DNA of 51,479 nt from an uncultured Porphyromonadaceae bacterium (GCA_947177685.1 CAMWVE010000020.1:1-51479); one strand, 5' to 3'; shown: positions 17,323 through 27,230, counted from the stretch's first letter. The notes: a model not told the origin generated them from the letters alone. Made by a program: numbers and translations.

Positions 17323-18624
17323 ATGAGAAGATATTATTTTTTCATACTCACCGCACTTTTCTCCGCTCTGTTCATTCAAGCCGCTTCAAAAGAGCGTCCC
17401 GACCACAATCAGGCAGGCTCGCAGCAGATGGCTTATCCGATTCCGGCTTACGGAATACCCGAACTCTCTCCTTCTCCCGAAGGCTATGTGCCCTTCCACA
17501 TGGAACACTACGGTCGCCACGGCTCGCGCTGGCTTCTCAACGCCAAGGACTATCAGCGCCCCGTCGACACTCTCGCCAAGGCTGACTCACTGGGTAAACT
17601 GACGCCGCGCGGACAGCTGCTTCTGAGCCAGCTCACCAACATCAATCAGGCATCGAAAGGTCGCCTCGGCGAACTCACACCGCTCGGTCACCGTCAGCAC
17701 CGCGAAATTGCAAGCCGCATGGTCAGCAACTTCCCGCAGCTGTTCACCGCCGGCACAAATGTCGATGCCAAATCCACCGTCGTTATCCGATGCATCCTCT
17801 CCATGGCTAACGAAATTGCCGAGCTGCAGCGGTTGGTGCCCGGAATAAACGTCACCTGCGACGCAACCCACGTCTATCAGCCCATTCTGGCATACAACAA
17901 CACCGACACCGTTGCGCGAAACCTCTCCAAGGCTGCCACAAAAATGAACGGGGAGTTCAACAAACGTCACTCCGATCACTCCCGATTCCTCGCAACCGTG
18001 TTCAACGACCCCAAGTATGTAGCAGACTCGGTCGATGAAAACAAAATTTTTGAGGGTGTGTTCGACATTGCCGTCAACGTGCAGAGCCACGACGACCAGC
18101 CCGACCTCTACGACCTCTTCACCGAAGATGAACTCTACAACCAATGGCTCATCAAAAACGCGTGGTGGTATGCCTACGCCGGTAACTCACCCCAGAACAA
18201 CCACCGTTCACACTGGAACCAGCGTGTACTGCTCCGCGACATCATCGAGGCTGCCGACACCGCCATGCTTTCGCCCCTGCGCAGCGCCAACCTCCGTTTC
18301 GGGCATGAGTCAATAGTGATGCCGCTGACGGTTCTGCTCGAGCTCAACGATGCCGCTTACGACACAGACAACATCGACTCGCTCGCCGAAAACTGGCGCA
18401 ACTTCGACATTTTCCCCATGGCGTCGAACATCCAGATTGTATTTTACCGCCCCAAGAACAGCACCGGCTGCAACCCTGACGACGTGCTGCTCAAAGTAAT
18501 GCTCAACGAGGCTGAAGCCTCGCTGCCGCTCAAACCGGTCAACGGCAATTACTACCGCTGGACCGACTTCCGGAAATATTACACTGACAAACTCGACTCT
18601 TTCTCCACCCGCTTCGAGGAATAA
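17323..18624 (+). CDS. Histidine acid phosphatase (phytase/MINPP-like)
   Basis: A 433-aa secreted protein with a signal peptide (about residues 1-21). The branch-2 histidine phosphatase motif is R65-H66-G67-x-R69 in E-H-Y-G-R-H-G-S-R-W, with His66 the predicted phospho-acceptor. The distal motif is G-H-E-S-I-V near residue 330, where the proton donor would lie. Relatives include multiple inositol-polyphosphate phosphatases and phytases, so a phosphorylated sugar or inositol is a likely substrate (inference). It is encoded 91 bp before susC with no terminator between, suggesting a shared transcript. Confidence 0.82.
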   Translation: MRRYYFFILTALFSALFIQAASKERPDHNQAGSQQMAYPIPAYGIPELSPSPEGYVPFHMEHYGRHGSRWLLNAKDYQRPVDTLAKADSLGKLTPRGQLLLSQLTNINQASKGRLGELTPLGHRQHREIASRMVSNFPQLFTAGTNVDAKSTVVIRCILSMANEIAELQRLVPGINVTCDATHVYQPILAYNNTDTVARNLSKAATKMNGEFNKRHSDHSRFLATVFNDPKYVADSVDENKIFEGVFDIAVNVQSHDDQPDLYDLFTEDELYNQWLIKNAWWYAYAGNSPQNNHRSHWNQRVLLRDIIEAADTAMLSPLRSANLRFGHESIVMPLTVLLELNDAAYDTDNIDSLAENWRNFDIFPMASNIQIVFYRPKNSTGCNPDDVLLKVMLNEAEASLPLKPVNGNYYRWTDFRKYYTDKLDSFSTRFEE

Positions 18625-18715
18625 CTGTCATCACCACCGGGTTCTCCGAACTTTCCGGACCCCCTCCCAAGAACACAGCAAACCAACAATCATTAACTCA
18701 TCATCATTTAATCAC

Positions 18716-21700
18716 ATGAAGCAAAGAATCTTATTCTTTTTGGTATGCATAGGGCTACTTGCAGGCTCTGCATACGCACGAACCATCAAAGGTACTGTGA
18801 TTGACGCTTCCACTAACGAACCAATCGTTGGTGCATCGGTATTTGTCAAAGGTACTCAGGTGGGTGCATCTACTGACATCGACGGCAACTACTCCATCAA
18901 TGTCCCCGACAAAGCAAAAACCCTTTCTGTCACCTACATCGGCATGGTACCTCAGGAAGTTGCCATCGCTGACAATCAGGTCATCAAGCTGGAAGCTCAG
19001 GCTTCAAGCCTCGATGAAGTTGTTGTTGTCGCCTACGGCACACAGAAGAAATCATCCGTCACCGGTTCCATCTCGCAGGTGAGCAGCGCCGAAATTGAAA
19101 TGCGTCCGGTTTCATCGGTCGCTTCAGCTCTGGAGGGTTCAACCTCAGGTATCTCGGTTTCAGGAGCTTACGGCGCTCCCGGTGAATCGCCCACAATCCG
19201 CATCCGCGGTATCGGCTCCGTGAACAACGGCACCACTCCGCTTTATGTCATCGACGGCGTTCCATTCGGCGGAAACATCTCTGACCTCAGCCCTGACGAC
19301 ATCGAGTCGATGTCAGTGCTGAAAGATGCCTCATCGGTGGCTCTCTACGGTAGCCGTGCAGGTAACGGTGTTATTCTCATCACCACCAAGAAAGCCAAAA
19401 AGGACCGCATATCTTTCACATTCAAGACTAATCAGGGTGTATATCAGCGTGGTATCCCGGAATATGAACGCGTGTCTGACCGCCAGTTCATGAACGTAGA
19501 GTACACAAACATGGTCAACAACTATCTGGCTACCAAAGGACTCGACCGCTCGGCTGAAAACATTGCCGAAGCACGCCTGTTTGCCAATGAACACCTCATC
19601 GCTGACCGTCTCTACACCAACATCTACAATCTGAAGGACAACGAACTGTTTGAAAACGGCATGCTCCGCAGCGATGCCGCCATCAAAGGAACCTACGGCG
19701 AAGACATCGACTGGTATGACCAAGCCATCAAGAACGGCTACCGTGCGGAATATGTATTCTCAGGCTCCGGTGCCACGGATCGTTCCGACTACTACTTCTC
19801 CGTCAACTACCTCAATGAGGACGGCTATCTGGAAAGCTCCGGCTTCAACCGCCTGTCAGGGCGCGCGGCTGTAAACGTAAAACCTGTGAAATGGCTCAAG
19901 ACAGGTCTGAACATCAACGCCACACATCAGAAACTGCAGAACTCAAAGGGTGTGGGCGATGACAACACAAGCTACATCAACCCCTTCTACTTCTGCCGTT
20001 ACATGGCGCCCATCTACCCCGTGCATCTCCACAATCCCGAAACAGGCGAATATCTGCTTGACACAAACGGCAAGCTCATCTACGACATAGGCAACAACAC
20101 GGTTGACGGCGAACCCCTCACCACACGCAACCAGAATGCTGACCGACACATCATCTACGAAACATCTCTGAACTCTAACAACACCATCCGTAACACAATG
20201 AATGCCATTGCCTACGCTGACATCATTCTTCCTTACGGAATCACCGCCTCACTCAAAGGCAACCTCAGCACCCGCAACAGCGAAAAAACCGAAATGAAGT
20301 CAAAACTTATCGGTGACTCCAAGGGCACTGGTTCAATAGCCAAATATATCTACAACTACAAGAACTGGACTTTCCAGCAGCAGTTGCGATGGGTCTACAC
20401 CTTCGACCGCAAGCACAATGTGAATCTGCTTCTCGGTCACGAGAACTATTCCTATCACTACGACTACACCTATCTGCGCAAGGAAAACGAGAAATTCGCC
20501 GGAATCCCTGCCATTTCAAACTACACCACCGTTTCATCGAACTCAGGCTACCGCAACTATCTCCGCACCGAATCCTATCTGGGTCGCATCCAGTATAACT
20601 ACGACGACCGCTACAACATCGAAGGCTCCATCCGCCGCGACGGTTCATCACGTTTCGCCCGCGGTCACCGCTGGGGCACTTTCGGATCGGTAGGCGCCAA
20701 CTGGGTTTTCTCTAACGAAGCCTTCATGAAGAACATCACTTGGCTCAACTCAGGTAAACTCCGCGGTGGCTGGGGACAGGTCGGTAATGACGACCTCGAT
20801 TCCTACTACGGCTACATGGCTCTTTACGGTTCAAGCTCAAGCGGCACCAACGCCGGCAACGCAGCTTACTGGATTGACCAGAACTTCAACGGCGACCTCA
20901 GCTGGGAAACCAGTGAATCATGGGGCATAGGTCTGGAAAGCCGCATGTTCAACCGCTGGAACTTTGAAATCGAATACTACGCCCGCACCACCAAGGACCT
21001 CCTCTTCGAGGTTTATGCTCCCAACTCTGCCGGTTCAACCGATTTCAAGCAGGCTCAGTCCATCATGAACCAGAACATGGGCAGCATCCGCAACTGCGGT
21101 ATCGAAATCAACACCGATGTCGACGTTTACACAAGCAAGGACTGGACAGTGAACATCGCTGCCAACCTCACCACCCTGAAAAACAAAGTCACAAAGCTCC
21201 CGGCAAACAACCAGAAAATCATTTCCGGCAGCCATTGCATCATGGAAGGTCACAGCCGCTACGACTGGTACACCTATCACTACGCAGGTGTTGACCAGCT
21301 CACCGGTAAAGCCCTTTATGACGCCGACCACAGCGATCACTTCTACTATCTTGAAGGTGAAAAAATCTTCGATGGATCTAACCCGGAGGCAGAAGCAATT
21401 CCTGACGAAAACCTCTTCATCATCAACGGTAAAGCCTACACTGACAAAACAAACTATGCCCAGCGTGACTTCCGCGGATGCGCCCTGCCCACCGTCTACG
21501 GTTCGTTTACAGGCAATTTCCGCTGGAAAAACCTCAACCTCTCAGCCATGTTCACCTACTCGCTGGGCGGCAAGATTTTTGATTCAACCTATGCCAGCCT
21601 GATGAGCGTTTCTTCCTCGGCGGCGAACTACCATGTCGACATTCTCAACTCTTGGGACGGTGTTCCCGAAGGAATCACCGAGGACTCGGCTAACCGCCTG

Positions 21701-22003
21701 ACCTACGCCTACAACCCCATCATCGAGCAGAGCACTTCAAGCGACAACAACGCATCATCTGACCGCTGGCTCATCAGCCGCAACTACATCTGCCTCAAGA
21801 ACCTCAACCTCAGCTACTCCTTGCCTAAGGCTTGGGTAAGCAAACTCGACCTCAAGGGCGTGCAGGTTTCATTTGCCGGTGAAAACCTCTTCACCAAAGC
21901 AAAACGCAAAGGTCTCGACCCCTCAATGTCGATAGGTGGCGGTCAGTACAACTACGTTGCTGCCGCTCGCGTATTCACTTTCGGTCTAACTGTTAACCTT
22001 TAA
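18716..22003 (+). CDS. SusC/RagA-family TonB-dependent outer-membrane transporter
   Basis: A 1095-aa protein with a signal peptide (to about residue 21), a carboxypeptidase-regulatory-like domain (about 22-95: I-K-G-T-V-I-D-A-S-T-N-E-P-I-V-G-A), the boundary motif L-D-E-V-V-V-V-A-Y-G-T-Q-K-K, a plug domain (I-R-G-I-G-S-V-N-N-G-T) and a 22-strand-type barrel ending in F-T-F-G-L-T-V-N-L. It imports a ligand delivered by the SusD partner, driven by TonB/ExbBD. It is followed after 2 bp by susD. The substrate is unknown. No sigma/anti-sigma or hybrid sensor gene lies nearby. Confidence 0.95.
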   Translation: MKQRILFFLVCIGLLAGSAYARTIKGTVIDASTNEPIVGASVFVKGTQVGASTDIDGNYSINVPDKAKTLSVTYIGMVPQEVAIADNQVIKLEAQASSLDEVVVVAYGTQKKSSVTGSISQVSSAEIEMRPVSSVASALEGSTSGISVSGAYGAPGESPTIRIRGIGSVNNGTTPLYVIDGVPFGGNISDLSPDDIESMSVLKDASSVALYGSRAGNGVILITTKKAKKDRISFTFKTNQGVYQRGIPEYERVSDRQFMNVEYTNMVNNYLATKGLDRSAENIAEARLFANEHLIADRLYTNIYNLKDNELFENGMLRSDAAIKGTYGEDIDWYDQAIKNGYRAEYVFSGSGATDRSDYYFSVNYLNEDGYLESSGFNRLSGRAAVNVKPVKWLKTGLNINATHQKLQNSKGVGDDNTSYINPFYFCRYMAPIYPVHLHNPETGEYLLDTNGKLIYDIGNNTVDGEPLTTRNQNADRHIIYETSLNSNNTIRNTMNAIAYADIILPYGITASLKGNLSTRNSEKTEMKSKLIGDSKGTGSIAKYIYNYKNWTFQQQLRWVYTFDRKHNVNLLLGHENYSYHYDYTYLRKENEKFAGIPAISNYTTVSSNSGYRNYLRTESYLGRIQYNYDDRYNIEGSIRRDGSSRFARGHRWGTFGSVGANWVFSNEAFMKNITWLNSGKLRGGWGQVGNDDLDSYYGYMALYGSSSSGTNAGNAAYWIDQNFNGDLSWETSESWGIGLESRMFNRWNFEIEYYARTTKDLLFEVYAPNSAGSTDFKQAQSIMNQNMGSIRNCGIEINTDVDVYTSKDWTVNIAANLTTLKNKVTKLPANNQKIISGSHCIMEGHSRYDWYTYHYAGVDQLTGKALYDADHSDHFYYLEGEKIFDGSNPEAEAIPDENLFIINGKAYTDKTNYAQRDFRGCALPTVYGSFTGNFRWKNLNLSAMFTYSLGGKIFDSTYASLMSVSSSAANYHVDILNSWDGVPEGITEDSANRLTYAYNPIIEQSTSSDNNASSDRWLISRNYICLKNLNLSYSLPKAWVSKLDLKGVQVSFAGENLFTKAKRKGLDPSMSIGGGQYNYVAAARVFTFGLTVNL

Positions 22004-22005
22004 TT

Positions 22006-23652
22006 ATGATCACAATGAAAATCCAGATATCGAAATTTATGAACGCAGCCGCGGGTGTGGCTATGCTCGCATCTGTCAGCGCTTGCTCCTCTGACTATCT
22101 TGACACTGCGCCGCAGAACAAACCCGGCTCTGAAACAATTTTCGCCAGCACCGAAAATGCAGCCATGGCTATCAACGGCATCTGCCTCGCCATGATGCAG
22201 CAGTATGGTGTCGGCACCACATCATCCTCAGGTACTCAGGGCATGAACGGCGAAGGTACTCTGATGACTTGGTTCAACGAATACACAGGCGTCGACTATC
22301 AGAAATCAAACCTAACCGGATGGCAGAACACATGTAACTGTGTTAATATCACAAGCGGCAAGAACACCTATGTAAAATACCCGTGGCACTACCTCTACAA
22401 GCAGATTTCAAATGCCAACAGCATCATTGCAAACATCGATGGTGCTGAAGGCACTCAGGCTGAGCGTGACTTCATCAAAGCGCAGGCTCTGACATTCCGC
22501 GCCTATTTCTATGGAGCGCTGGTGAAATACTATTCCCGCCGATGGTCTGATGCCAACGGTCTGAGCCGTGGCGTGATCCTGCGGCTCGAACCTACAAACG
22601 AGCCTATGGAAGCCTCATCACTCAAAGCTGTTTACGCACAGATCTATCAAGACCTCGATGATGCCATCGCCCTTTACAAATCATCAGGAATGAACCGTCC
22701 GAAAGGCGATCTGTGGTCACCCAACGAGGATGTTGCCCACGCCGTTTACGCCCGTTATGCGCTCAACCGCGAGGACTGGCAAACCGCCTATGAGCAGGCA
22801 CAGCTTGCCCGCAAAGGCTATAAACTGATGACAGCCGATGACTACAAAGCCGGCTTCAACGCCCCAACGAGCGAGTGGATCTGGGAAGGATATAACGATG
22901 CCGGTCAAACCATTCACCACTATGGCTTCTTCTCCTACAACGGCTCCAACACTGACACTTCTGCCGGCTACAAATATGTGCCTTCAATTTCAAAGACCCT
23001 TATTGACCGGATTCCCGAAGACGATGCCCGCCGCTGGTGCTATCTCGTTCCTCTGGAATCGGAAAAAGGCTCCTACAAGGAAACCGACTCAGGTTCAGCT
23101 GTCAAGAAAGGCGCTCTGGAAAAACGTGCCCGTGGGGATTACGGCGCATATCTGAACGGTACTTCCACCGTGATTTTCGCCTACATGAGCTTCAAGTTCC
23201 GCTCCGCTTCCGGTCACTCCGATGGTTGTATCAGCCTGTTCCGTGCTGCTGAAATGTACTATACTCAGGCTGAAGCTGCATGGCATATCGGTGGCAAGGA
23301 TGCCGAAATTCAGAAACTCCTTGAAGAAGCCGTGGCACCCTATCAGAAAAAATACAAATGCGACAAAACCGGCGACGAACTGCTTGAAGAAGTGAAACTC
23401 TACCGCCGTTTCGACCTCTGGGGCGAAGGCTTCTCATGGTATGACCAGAAACGATGGGGCAACTATCACGTCCGACTCACCTTTGACGAAGGCGGCAACT
23501 TCGCACCCGCCTTCTGCGGCACAGGCACCTCAGGCGGCAACTATGGTCCCGAAGACCGCAACAACTGGACCTACGTTTACCCCATTCAGGAAACCGACAA
23601 CAACCCCCTTGTCACTGCCGAAGAACCCAAAAACAAAGATTGGAGCAATTGA
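22006..23652 (+). CDS. SusD/RagB-family surface lipoprotein
   Basis: A 548-aa surface glycan/nutrient-binding lipoprotein that forms the lid of the SusC channel. The lipobox is S-V-S-A-C (Cys27), and S-S-D-Y-L-D-T-A-P directly after the Cys is the classic SusD start. The TPR-like helical N-half contains A-L-T-F-R-A-Y-F-Y, and the C-terminal region has R-R-F-D-L-W-G-E-G, as in RagB/SusD proteins. The start could be 22006 or the third Met (22015); the latter gives a more usual signal peptide. A terminator follows at 23672. Confidence 0.93.
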   Translation: MITMKIQISKFMNAAAGVAMLASVSACSSDYLDTAPQNKPGSETIFASTENAAMAINGICLAMMQQYGVGTTSSSGTQGMNGEGTLMTWFNEYTGVDYQKSNLTGWQNTCNCVNITSGKNTYVKYPWHYLYKQISNANSIIANIDGAEGTQAERDFIKAQALTFRAYFYGALVKYYSRRWSDANGLSRGVILRLEPTNEPMEASSLKAVYAQIYQDLDDAIALYKSSGMNRPKGDLWSPNEDVAHAVYARYALNREDWQTAYEQAQLARKGYKLMTADDYKAGFNAPTSEWIWEGYNDAGQTIHHYGFFSYNGSNTDTSAGYKYVPSISKTLIDRIPEDDARRWCYLVPLESEKGSYKETDSGSAVKKGALEKRARGDYGAYLNGTSTVIFAYMSFKFRSASGHSDGCISLFRAAEMYYTQAEAAWHIGGKDAEIQKLLEEAVAPYQKKYKCDKTGDELLEEVKLYRRFDLWGEGFSWYDQKRWGNYHVRLTFDEGGNFAPAFCGTGTSGGNYGPEDRNNWTYVYPIQETDNNPLVTAEEPKNKDWSN

Positions 23653-23671
23653 CATCTCCAACAAAATCAAT

Positions 23672-23710
23672 AAAAAAAACGGGCGAGAAGCATATTCTCT
23701 CCCGTTTTTT
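23672..23710 (+). terminator. Terminator after susD
   Basis: AACGGGCGAGAA pairs with TTCTCTCCCGTT (one mismatch, 5-nt loop). The stem is preceded by A8 and followed by TTTTTT. It closes the phosphatase/susC/susD transcript. A new -7 box begins 3 bp later. Confidence 0.85.
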
Positions 23711-23712
23711 CT

Positions 23713-23720
23713 TATCTTTG
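23713..23720 (+). promoter_or_regulatory. -7 element TATCTTTG after the susD terminator
   Basis: TATCTTTG fits TAnnTTTG and lies just beyond the terminator. It would give the next gene (23800) a leader of about 70 nt that contains the 9-bp repeat array. The -33 half is not clear. Confidence 0.5.
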
Positions 23721-23752
23721 CACAATCATCTGAAAACTATCGACTAAAATTT

Positions 23753-23779
23753 CCCATTAGTCCCATTAGTCTCATTAGT
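23753..23779 (+). repeat. Three tandem 9-bp units CCCATTAGT
   Basis: CCCATTAGT, CCCATTAGT, CTCATTAGT, followed directly by CCAATCAACTAAAAACTAAC and the ATG of the next gene. The same 9-mer and tail recur in degenerate form at 27231-27300 and as a nine-unit array at 27310-27390. Confidence 0.9.
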
Positions 23780-23799
23780 CCAATCAACTAAAAACTAAC

Positions 23800-24645
23800 A
23801 TGAAATCCCCCATCCTCGCCTCGCTCCTCCTGCTTCTTACACTCACAGCCTGCGACAACACCACAACCGACGAACCGGTGATCGACCCCACACTGGTGCG
23901 CGTCAAAGTAAAAGTCATCGACTACTCGCCAGCCCCCGGACAGTTCATCAACACACTGCCCCAAGTCAACCCCGGCACCTCACGCGAGGATGTCATCGCA
24001 AAAGTGGAAGCCGTGTTCAACGGATCAGACGATGCAGCCGTCATCACCCTCGGCGCCTTCGGAGGCACAGTTACCGTAAAGACTGCCGAACCGATTTCAG
24101 GAACATTTCAGGTCATCGGAAACGCAATACCCACTCAAGGCGAACCCGGACTGATTTCAATCTCAGCCGACGGAAACAAATGGTATGACATTCCGGGCGA
24201 AAACTACTCGAAAGCTAAAAGAACCACCGTCACCTACCACCGCCCTGCCGACGGAGCCTCTGACCAAGACTACATCCGCTGGGAAACCGCCGACGGTGCA
24301 TCAGGCTACCTCTCCCGCATACCCGATTTCCACACCCAGAACTATTTCCCCGAATGGGAAAACAGCCCCACAATGACCTTCACCGCACTGCGGCTTCCTG
24401 ACAACCTAACCTTTGACAACAAAACACTCCAGTACGTTCTCACCCCCATGAACGGCTATGCCGACTGCTTCCCCAATAACAACAACCGCTCGCTGATCGA
24501 CCCATCCAAAGCCGTAGACAACGACGGCAAGCCCGCCCCCATAACCTCATTCAGCTACATCCGCGTCCACAGCTCCACACTCCAGAACTGCGGTCCGTTA
24601 GGCGAAGCATCCACAGAAGTAGGCGGATTCAAAACCTTCAAATAA
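23800..24645 (+). CDS. Secreted cell-surface lipoprotein of unknown function
   Basis: A 281-aa lipoprotein (lipobox L-T-A-C, Cys18). The body resembles Bacteroidota cell-surface proteins with the ordered landmarks P-A-P-G-Q-F-(I/V)-N-T-L-P, an E-P-G-L-I-S-I-S strand, K-W-Y-D-I-P-G, D-Y-I-R-W and F-P-E-W. I recall such proteins beside TonB-dependent receptors, but no biochemical role is known to me. Its mid-region, where relatives usually have a G-G-Y-x-V-x-G-F-D segment, reads A-F-G-G-T-V-T-V-K. It has its own -7 box and ends 25 bp before the next lipoprotein gene. Confidence 0.6.
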   Translation: MKSPILASLLLLLTLTACDNTTTDEPVIDPTLVRVKVKVIDYSPAPGQFINTLPQVNPGTSREDVIAKVEAVFNGSDDAAVITLGAFGGTVTVKTAEPISGTFQVIGNAIPTQGEPGLISISADGNKWYDIPGENYSKAKRTTVTYHRPADGASDQDYIRWETADGASGYLSRIPDFHTQNYFPEWENSPTMTFTALRLPDNLTFDNKTLQYVLTPMNGYADCFPNNNNRSLIDPSKAVDNDGKPAPITSFSYIRVHSSTLQNCGPLGEASTEVGGFKTFK

Positions 24646-24670
24646 CACCTCCTCTTCCACCCCCCGACCG

Positions 24671-25684
24671 ATGAACAAAATCCTGACAATTGCCTCACTG
24701 ATTCTGACCCTCGCACTCAGCGCCTGCGGCGGAGGCGACACCTTCCGCATCAACGGCGAAGTCGAAGGACTGGGCACACGCTCACTCAAATTCTATTACT
24801 ACGACGGCGACCGCCTGAAAACCGGCATGGCTACCGCGCTCGACGGCAAATTTCAGTACGAAGGGAAAGCCGGAAAACCCGTCATCGTCCACCTTGCCAC
24901 AGCGCAAGGCATCCCCGTAGGCAACATGATTGTCGAAAACGGCGACGCCATCAATGTAAAATTCTTCTCGGACAAACCCGGACTGATGGAAATCAGCGGC
25001 AACTCCGCAGCCGAGAAATACGCCTCGTTCCTCAAGGAAAACTACCCGCTGGTGGCTGCCGGACCATCCGGCTCGCTCGACATAGCCGTGGAGAAATTCA
25101 TCGCTGCCAACCCCCGCAACATAGCCTCGGCAGTAGTCCTGTCGCTACACTATGACATTGCCCGCAAACCCGCCGCTGCCGACTCGCTCCTCAAAACCCT
25201 CGACACCAAATTCCGTCCCGGACAGCTCACCGCAGGCTACACCGCCATCATTCCGCGCTTCACCGCCGACTCACTCACCGTCATCCAGCCTGTGCGGCTT
25301 TACTCCGCAGCTGACTCCATGACCACCGTCGATCCCGCAGCCAGCCCGCTGACCCTGTTCATCTTCTATGACAGCCGGGCACTGTTTGACACCGCCATGC
25401 GCGACTCGCTCAGCCGGCTCCATGACCACAACGTAGCCATCATCAACATCTCGCTTGCCCGCGACACAGCCATCTGGAAAGAGCAGCTCCGCGACAAACC
25501 CGCCAAAGGAACAGACCTGTGGATGCCCGGCGCCGTCAGCGCACCCGCCCTGCGGCAGTTCAACCTCAACACCCTGCCCGCCTTCGCCGTTGTCGACTCC
25601 GTCGGCACCCTCCTCTACAAAGGCGACTCATTCGACAACGCCTTAGAGCCCGTTCACCAATTTATGTTAGAAACACTCCGTTAA
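24671..25684 (+). CDS. DUF4369/thioredoxin-fold lipoprotein lacking the CXXC site
   Basis: A 337-aa lipoprotein (lipobox L-S-A-C, Cys19). The N-terminal half (about 24-130) matches DUF4369-type domains (F-R-I-N-G-E-V-E-G-L, V-E-N-G-D-A-I). The C-terminal half (about 225-337) has a TlpA/AhpC-like thioredoxin layout (L-T-L-F-I-F-Y-D-S and N-T-L-P-A-F-A-V-V-D). Cys19 is the only cysteine in the protein, so no redox active site exists; a binding or structural role is more likely. It ends 1 bp before the yifB start, so the two are probably co-transcribed. Confidence 0.75.
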   Translation: MNKILTIASLILTLALSACGGGDTFRINGEVEGLGTRSLKFYYYDGDRLKTGMATALDGKFQYEGKAGKPVIVHLATAQGIPVGNMIVENGDAINVKFFSDKPGLMEISGNSAAEKYASFLKENYPLVAAGPSGSLDIAVEKFIAANPRNIASAVVLSLHYDIARKPAAADSLLKTLDTKFRPGQLTAGYTAIIPRFTADSLTVIQPVRLYSAADSMTTVDPAASPLTLFIFYDSRALFDTAMRDSLSRLHDHNVAIINISLARDTAIWKEQLRDKPAKGTDLWMPGAVSAPALRQFNLNTLPAFAVVDSVGTLLYKGDSFDNALEPVHQFMLETLR

Positions 25685-25685
25685 C

Positions 25686-27230
25686 ATGCTCGTTAAGACC
25701 TACGGCGCCGCGGTACAGGGAATCGACGCCATCGAAGTAGCCATCGAAGTCGAAGTCGACAAAGGTATAGGCGTTGCCATTGTCGGGCTCCCCGACACCG
25801 CCGTCAAAGAAAGTCAGGAGCGCGTGCGAAGCGCCCTCAAGCAAGTAGGCATGGAATTTCCGCGCCGCCATGTGGTGGTCAACATGTCGCCCGCCGACGT
25901 CCGCAAAGAAGGCTCCGCCTACGACCTTCCCATAGCCGTAGGTGTCGCCGTAGCCGGCGGACTCATCACAGTTCCCACCCTCCAAGGATTCCTCATCATG
26001 GGCGAACTCGCGCTCGACGGCTCCGTACTCCCCGTGCGAGGCGCCCTGCCAATGGCAATTATGGCGCGTGCCAAAGGCTACAAGGCAATGATTCTGCCAG
26101 AAGCCAATGCCAACGAAGCCGCCGTAGTCAACAATCTCAGCGTCTACGGCGTCCGCCACATCTCGCAAGTGTTCGAAATCCTATCCGGCACCTCTGCGCT
26201 AAACCCCGTCATCATCGACACACGCGCCGAATTCAGCAAAGCCGAACACACCGATGCCCTCGACTTCCGCGACGTCAAAGGACAGGCACAGGTCAAACGC
26301 GCTCTGGAAGTGGCATGCGCCGGAGGGCACAACATACTGCTCGTCGGTCCACCCGGAGCCGGAAAATCAATGATGGCGAAACGAGTGCCCACAATCCTGC
26401 CCCCGTTCACCCTCGCCGAAGCACTTGAGACCACCAAAATACACTCCGTAGCCGGCAAACTCCACCGCGGCTCCATGCTCATGACCCGGCGACCCTTCCG
26501 CTCGCCCCATCACACCATCTCACCCGTGGCACTCGTAGGCGGAGGCACCGACCCCATGCCCGGCGAAATCTCACTTGCCCACAACGGAGTCCTATTCCTC
26601 GACGAATTCCCCGAATTCAGCCGCGGAGTACTCGAAGTAATGCGTCAGCCCCTCGAGGACCGCCACATAACCATTTCCCGCGCCCGCTACACCATCGACT
26701 ACCCCGCCGGATTCATGCTCGTAGCCTCCATGAACCCATGTCCCTGCGGCTACTACAACCACCCCACAAAACAATGCACCTGCACACCCGGAACCGTGCA
26801 GAAATACCTCAGCCGCATCTCCGGTCCACTGCTCGACCGCATCGATCTGCAGATAGAAATCTTCCCCGTACCATTCCAAGAACTCTCCGACGACACCCCC
26901 TGTGAAACCAGCGAAGCAATCCGCCGGCGAGTCATGGCAGCCCGTGACATCCAGCAGCGCCGTTTCGCCGACCACCCCCATGTCCACTGCAACGCCATGA
27001 TGACCCCCGCCATGCTGCGCCGCTACGCCATGCCCGACCCCGAAGCCATGCAGCGCCTCGAAGCAGCCATCCGCAAATTCGACCTCTCGGCACGCGCCTA
27101 CGACCGCATCCTCAAAGTAGCCCGCACCATCGCCGACCTCGACTCAGCCCAAACCATCAACAAAACCCACATCGCCGAAGCCATCTCCTACCGCAACCTC
27201 GACCGCTCCTCATGGGGCAAAACCTTCTGA
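25686..27230 (+). CDS. YifB/ComM-family Mg-chelatase-like AAA+ ATPase
   Basis: A 514-aa protein: N-terminal Lon-protease-like (ChlI) domain (about 1-170), AAA+ module with Walker A GPPGAGKSM (221-229) and Walker B VLFLDEF (302-308), a Cys cluster (N-P-C-P-C-G-Y-Y, then Q-C-T-C) that probably binds zinc, and a C-terminal Mg-chelatase domain. ComM of Vibrio is a helicase for branch migration during natural transformation; Bacteroidota homologues are widespread and their role is less clear. It starts 1 bp after the preceding lipoprotein gene. Confidence 0.92.
   Translation: MLVKTYGAAVQGIDAIEVAIEVEVDKGIGVAIVGLPDTAVKESQERVRSALKQVGMEFPRRHVVVNMSPADVRKEGSAYDLPIAVGVAVAGGLITVPTLQGFLIMGELALDGSVLPVRGALPMAIMARAKGYKAMILPEANANEAAVVNNLSVYGVRHISQVFEILSGTSALNPVIIDTRAEFSKAEHTDALDFRDVKGQAQVKRALEVACAGGHNILLVGPPGAGKSMMAKRVPTILPPFTLAEALETTKIHSVAGKLHRGSMLMTRRPFRSPHHTISPVALVGGGTDPMPGEISLAHNGVLFLDEFPEFSRGVLEVMRQPLEDRHITISRARYTIDYPAGFMLVASMNPCPCGYYNHPTKQCTCTPGTVQKYLSRISGPLLDRIDLQIEIFPVPFQELSDDTPCETSEAIRRRVMAARDIQQRRFADHPHVHCNAMMTPAMLRRYAMPDPEAMQRLEAAIRKFDLSARAYDRILKVARTIADLDSAQTINKTHIAEAISYRNLDRSSWGKTF

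Noticed and set aside
23441-23791. An open frame overlapping the end of susD and running through the 9-bp array
   Set aside because: Its first part is out of frame with susD and its end is a translation of the intergenic terminator and repeats. It has no family-like features.
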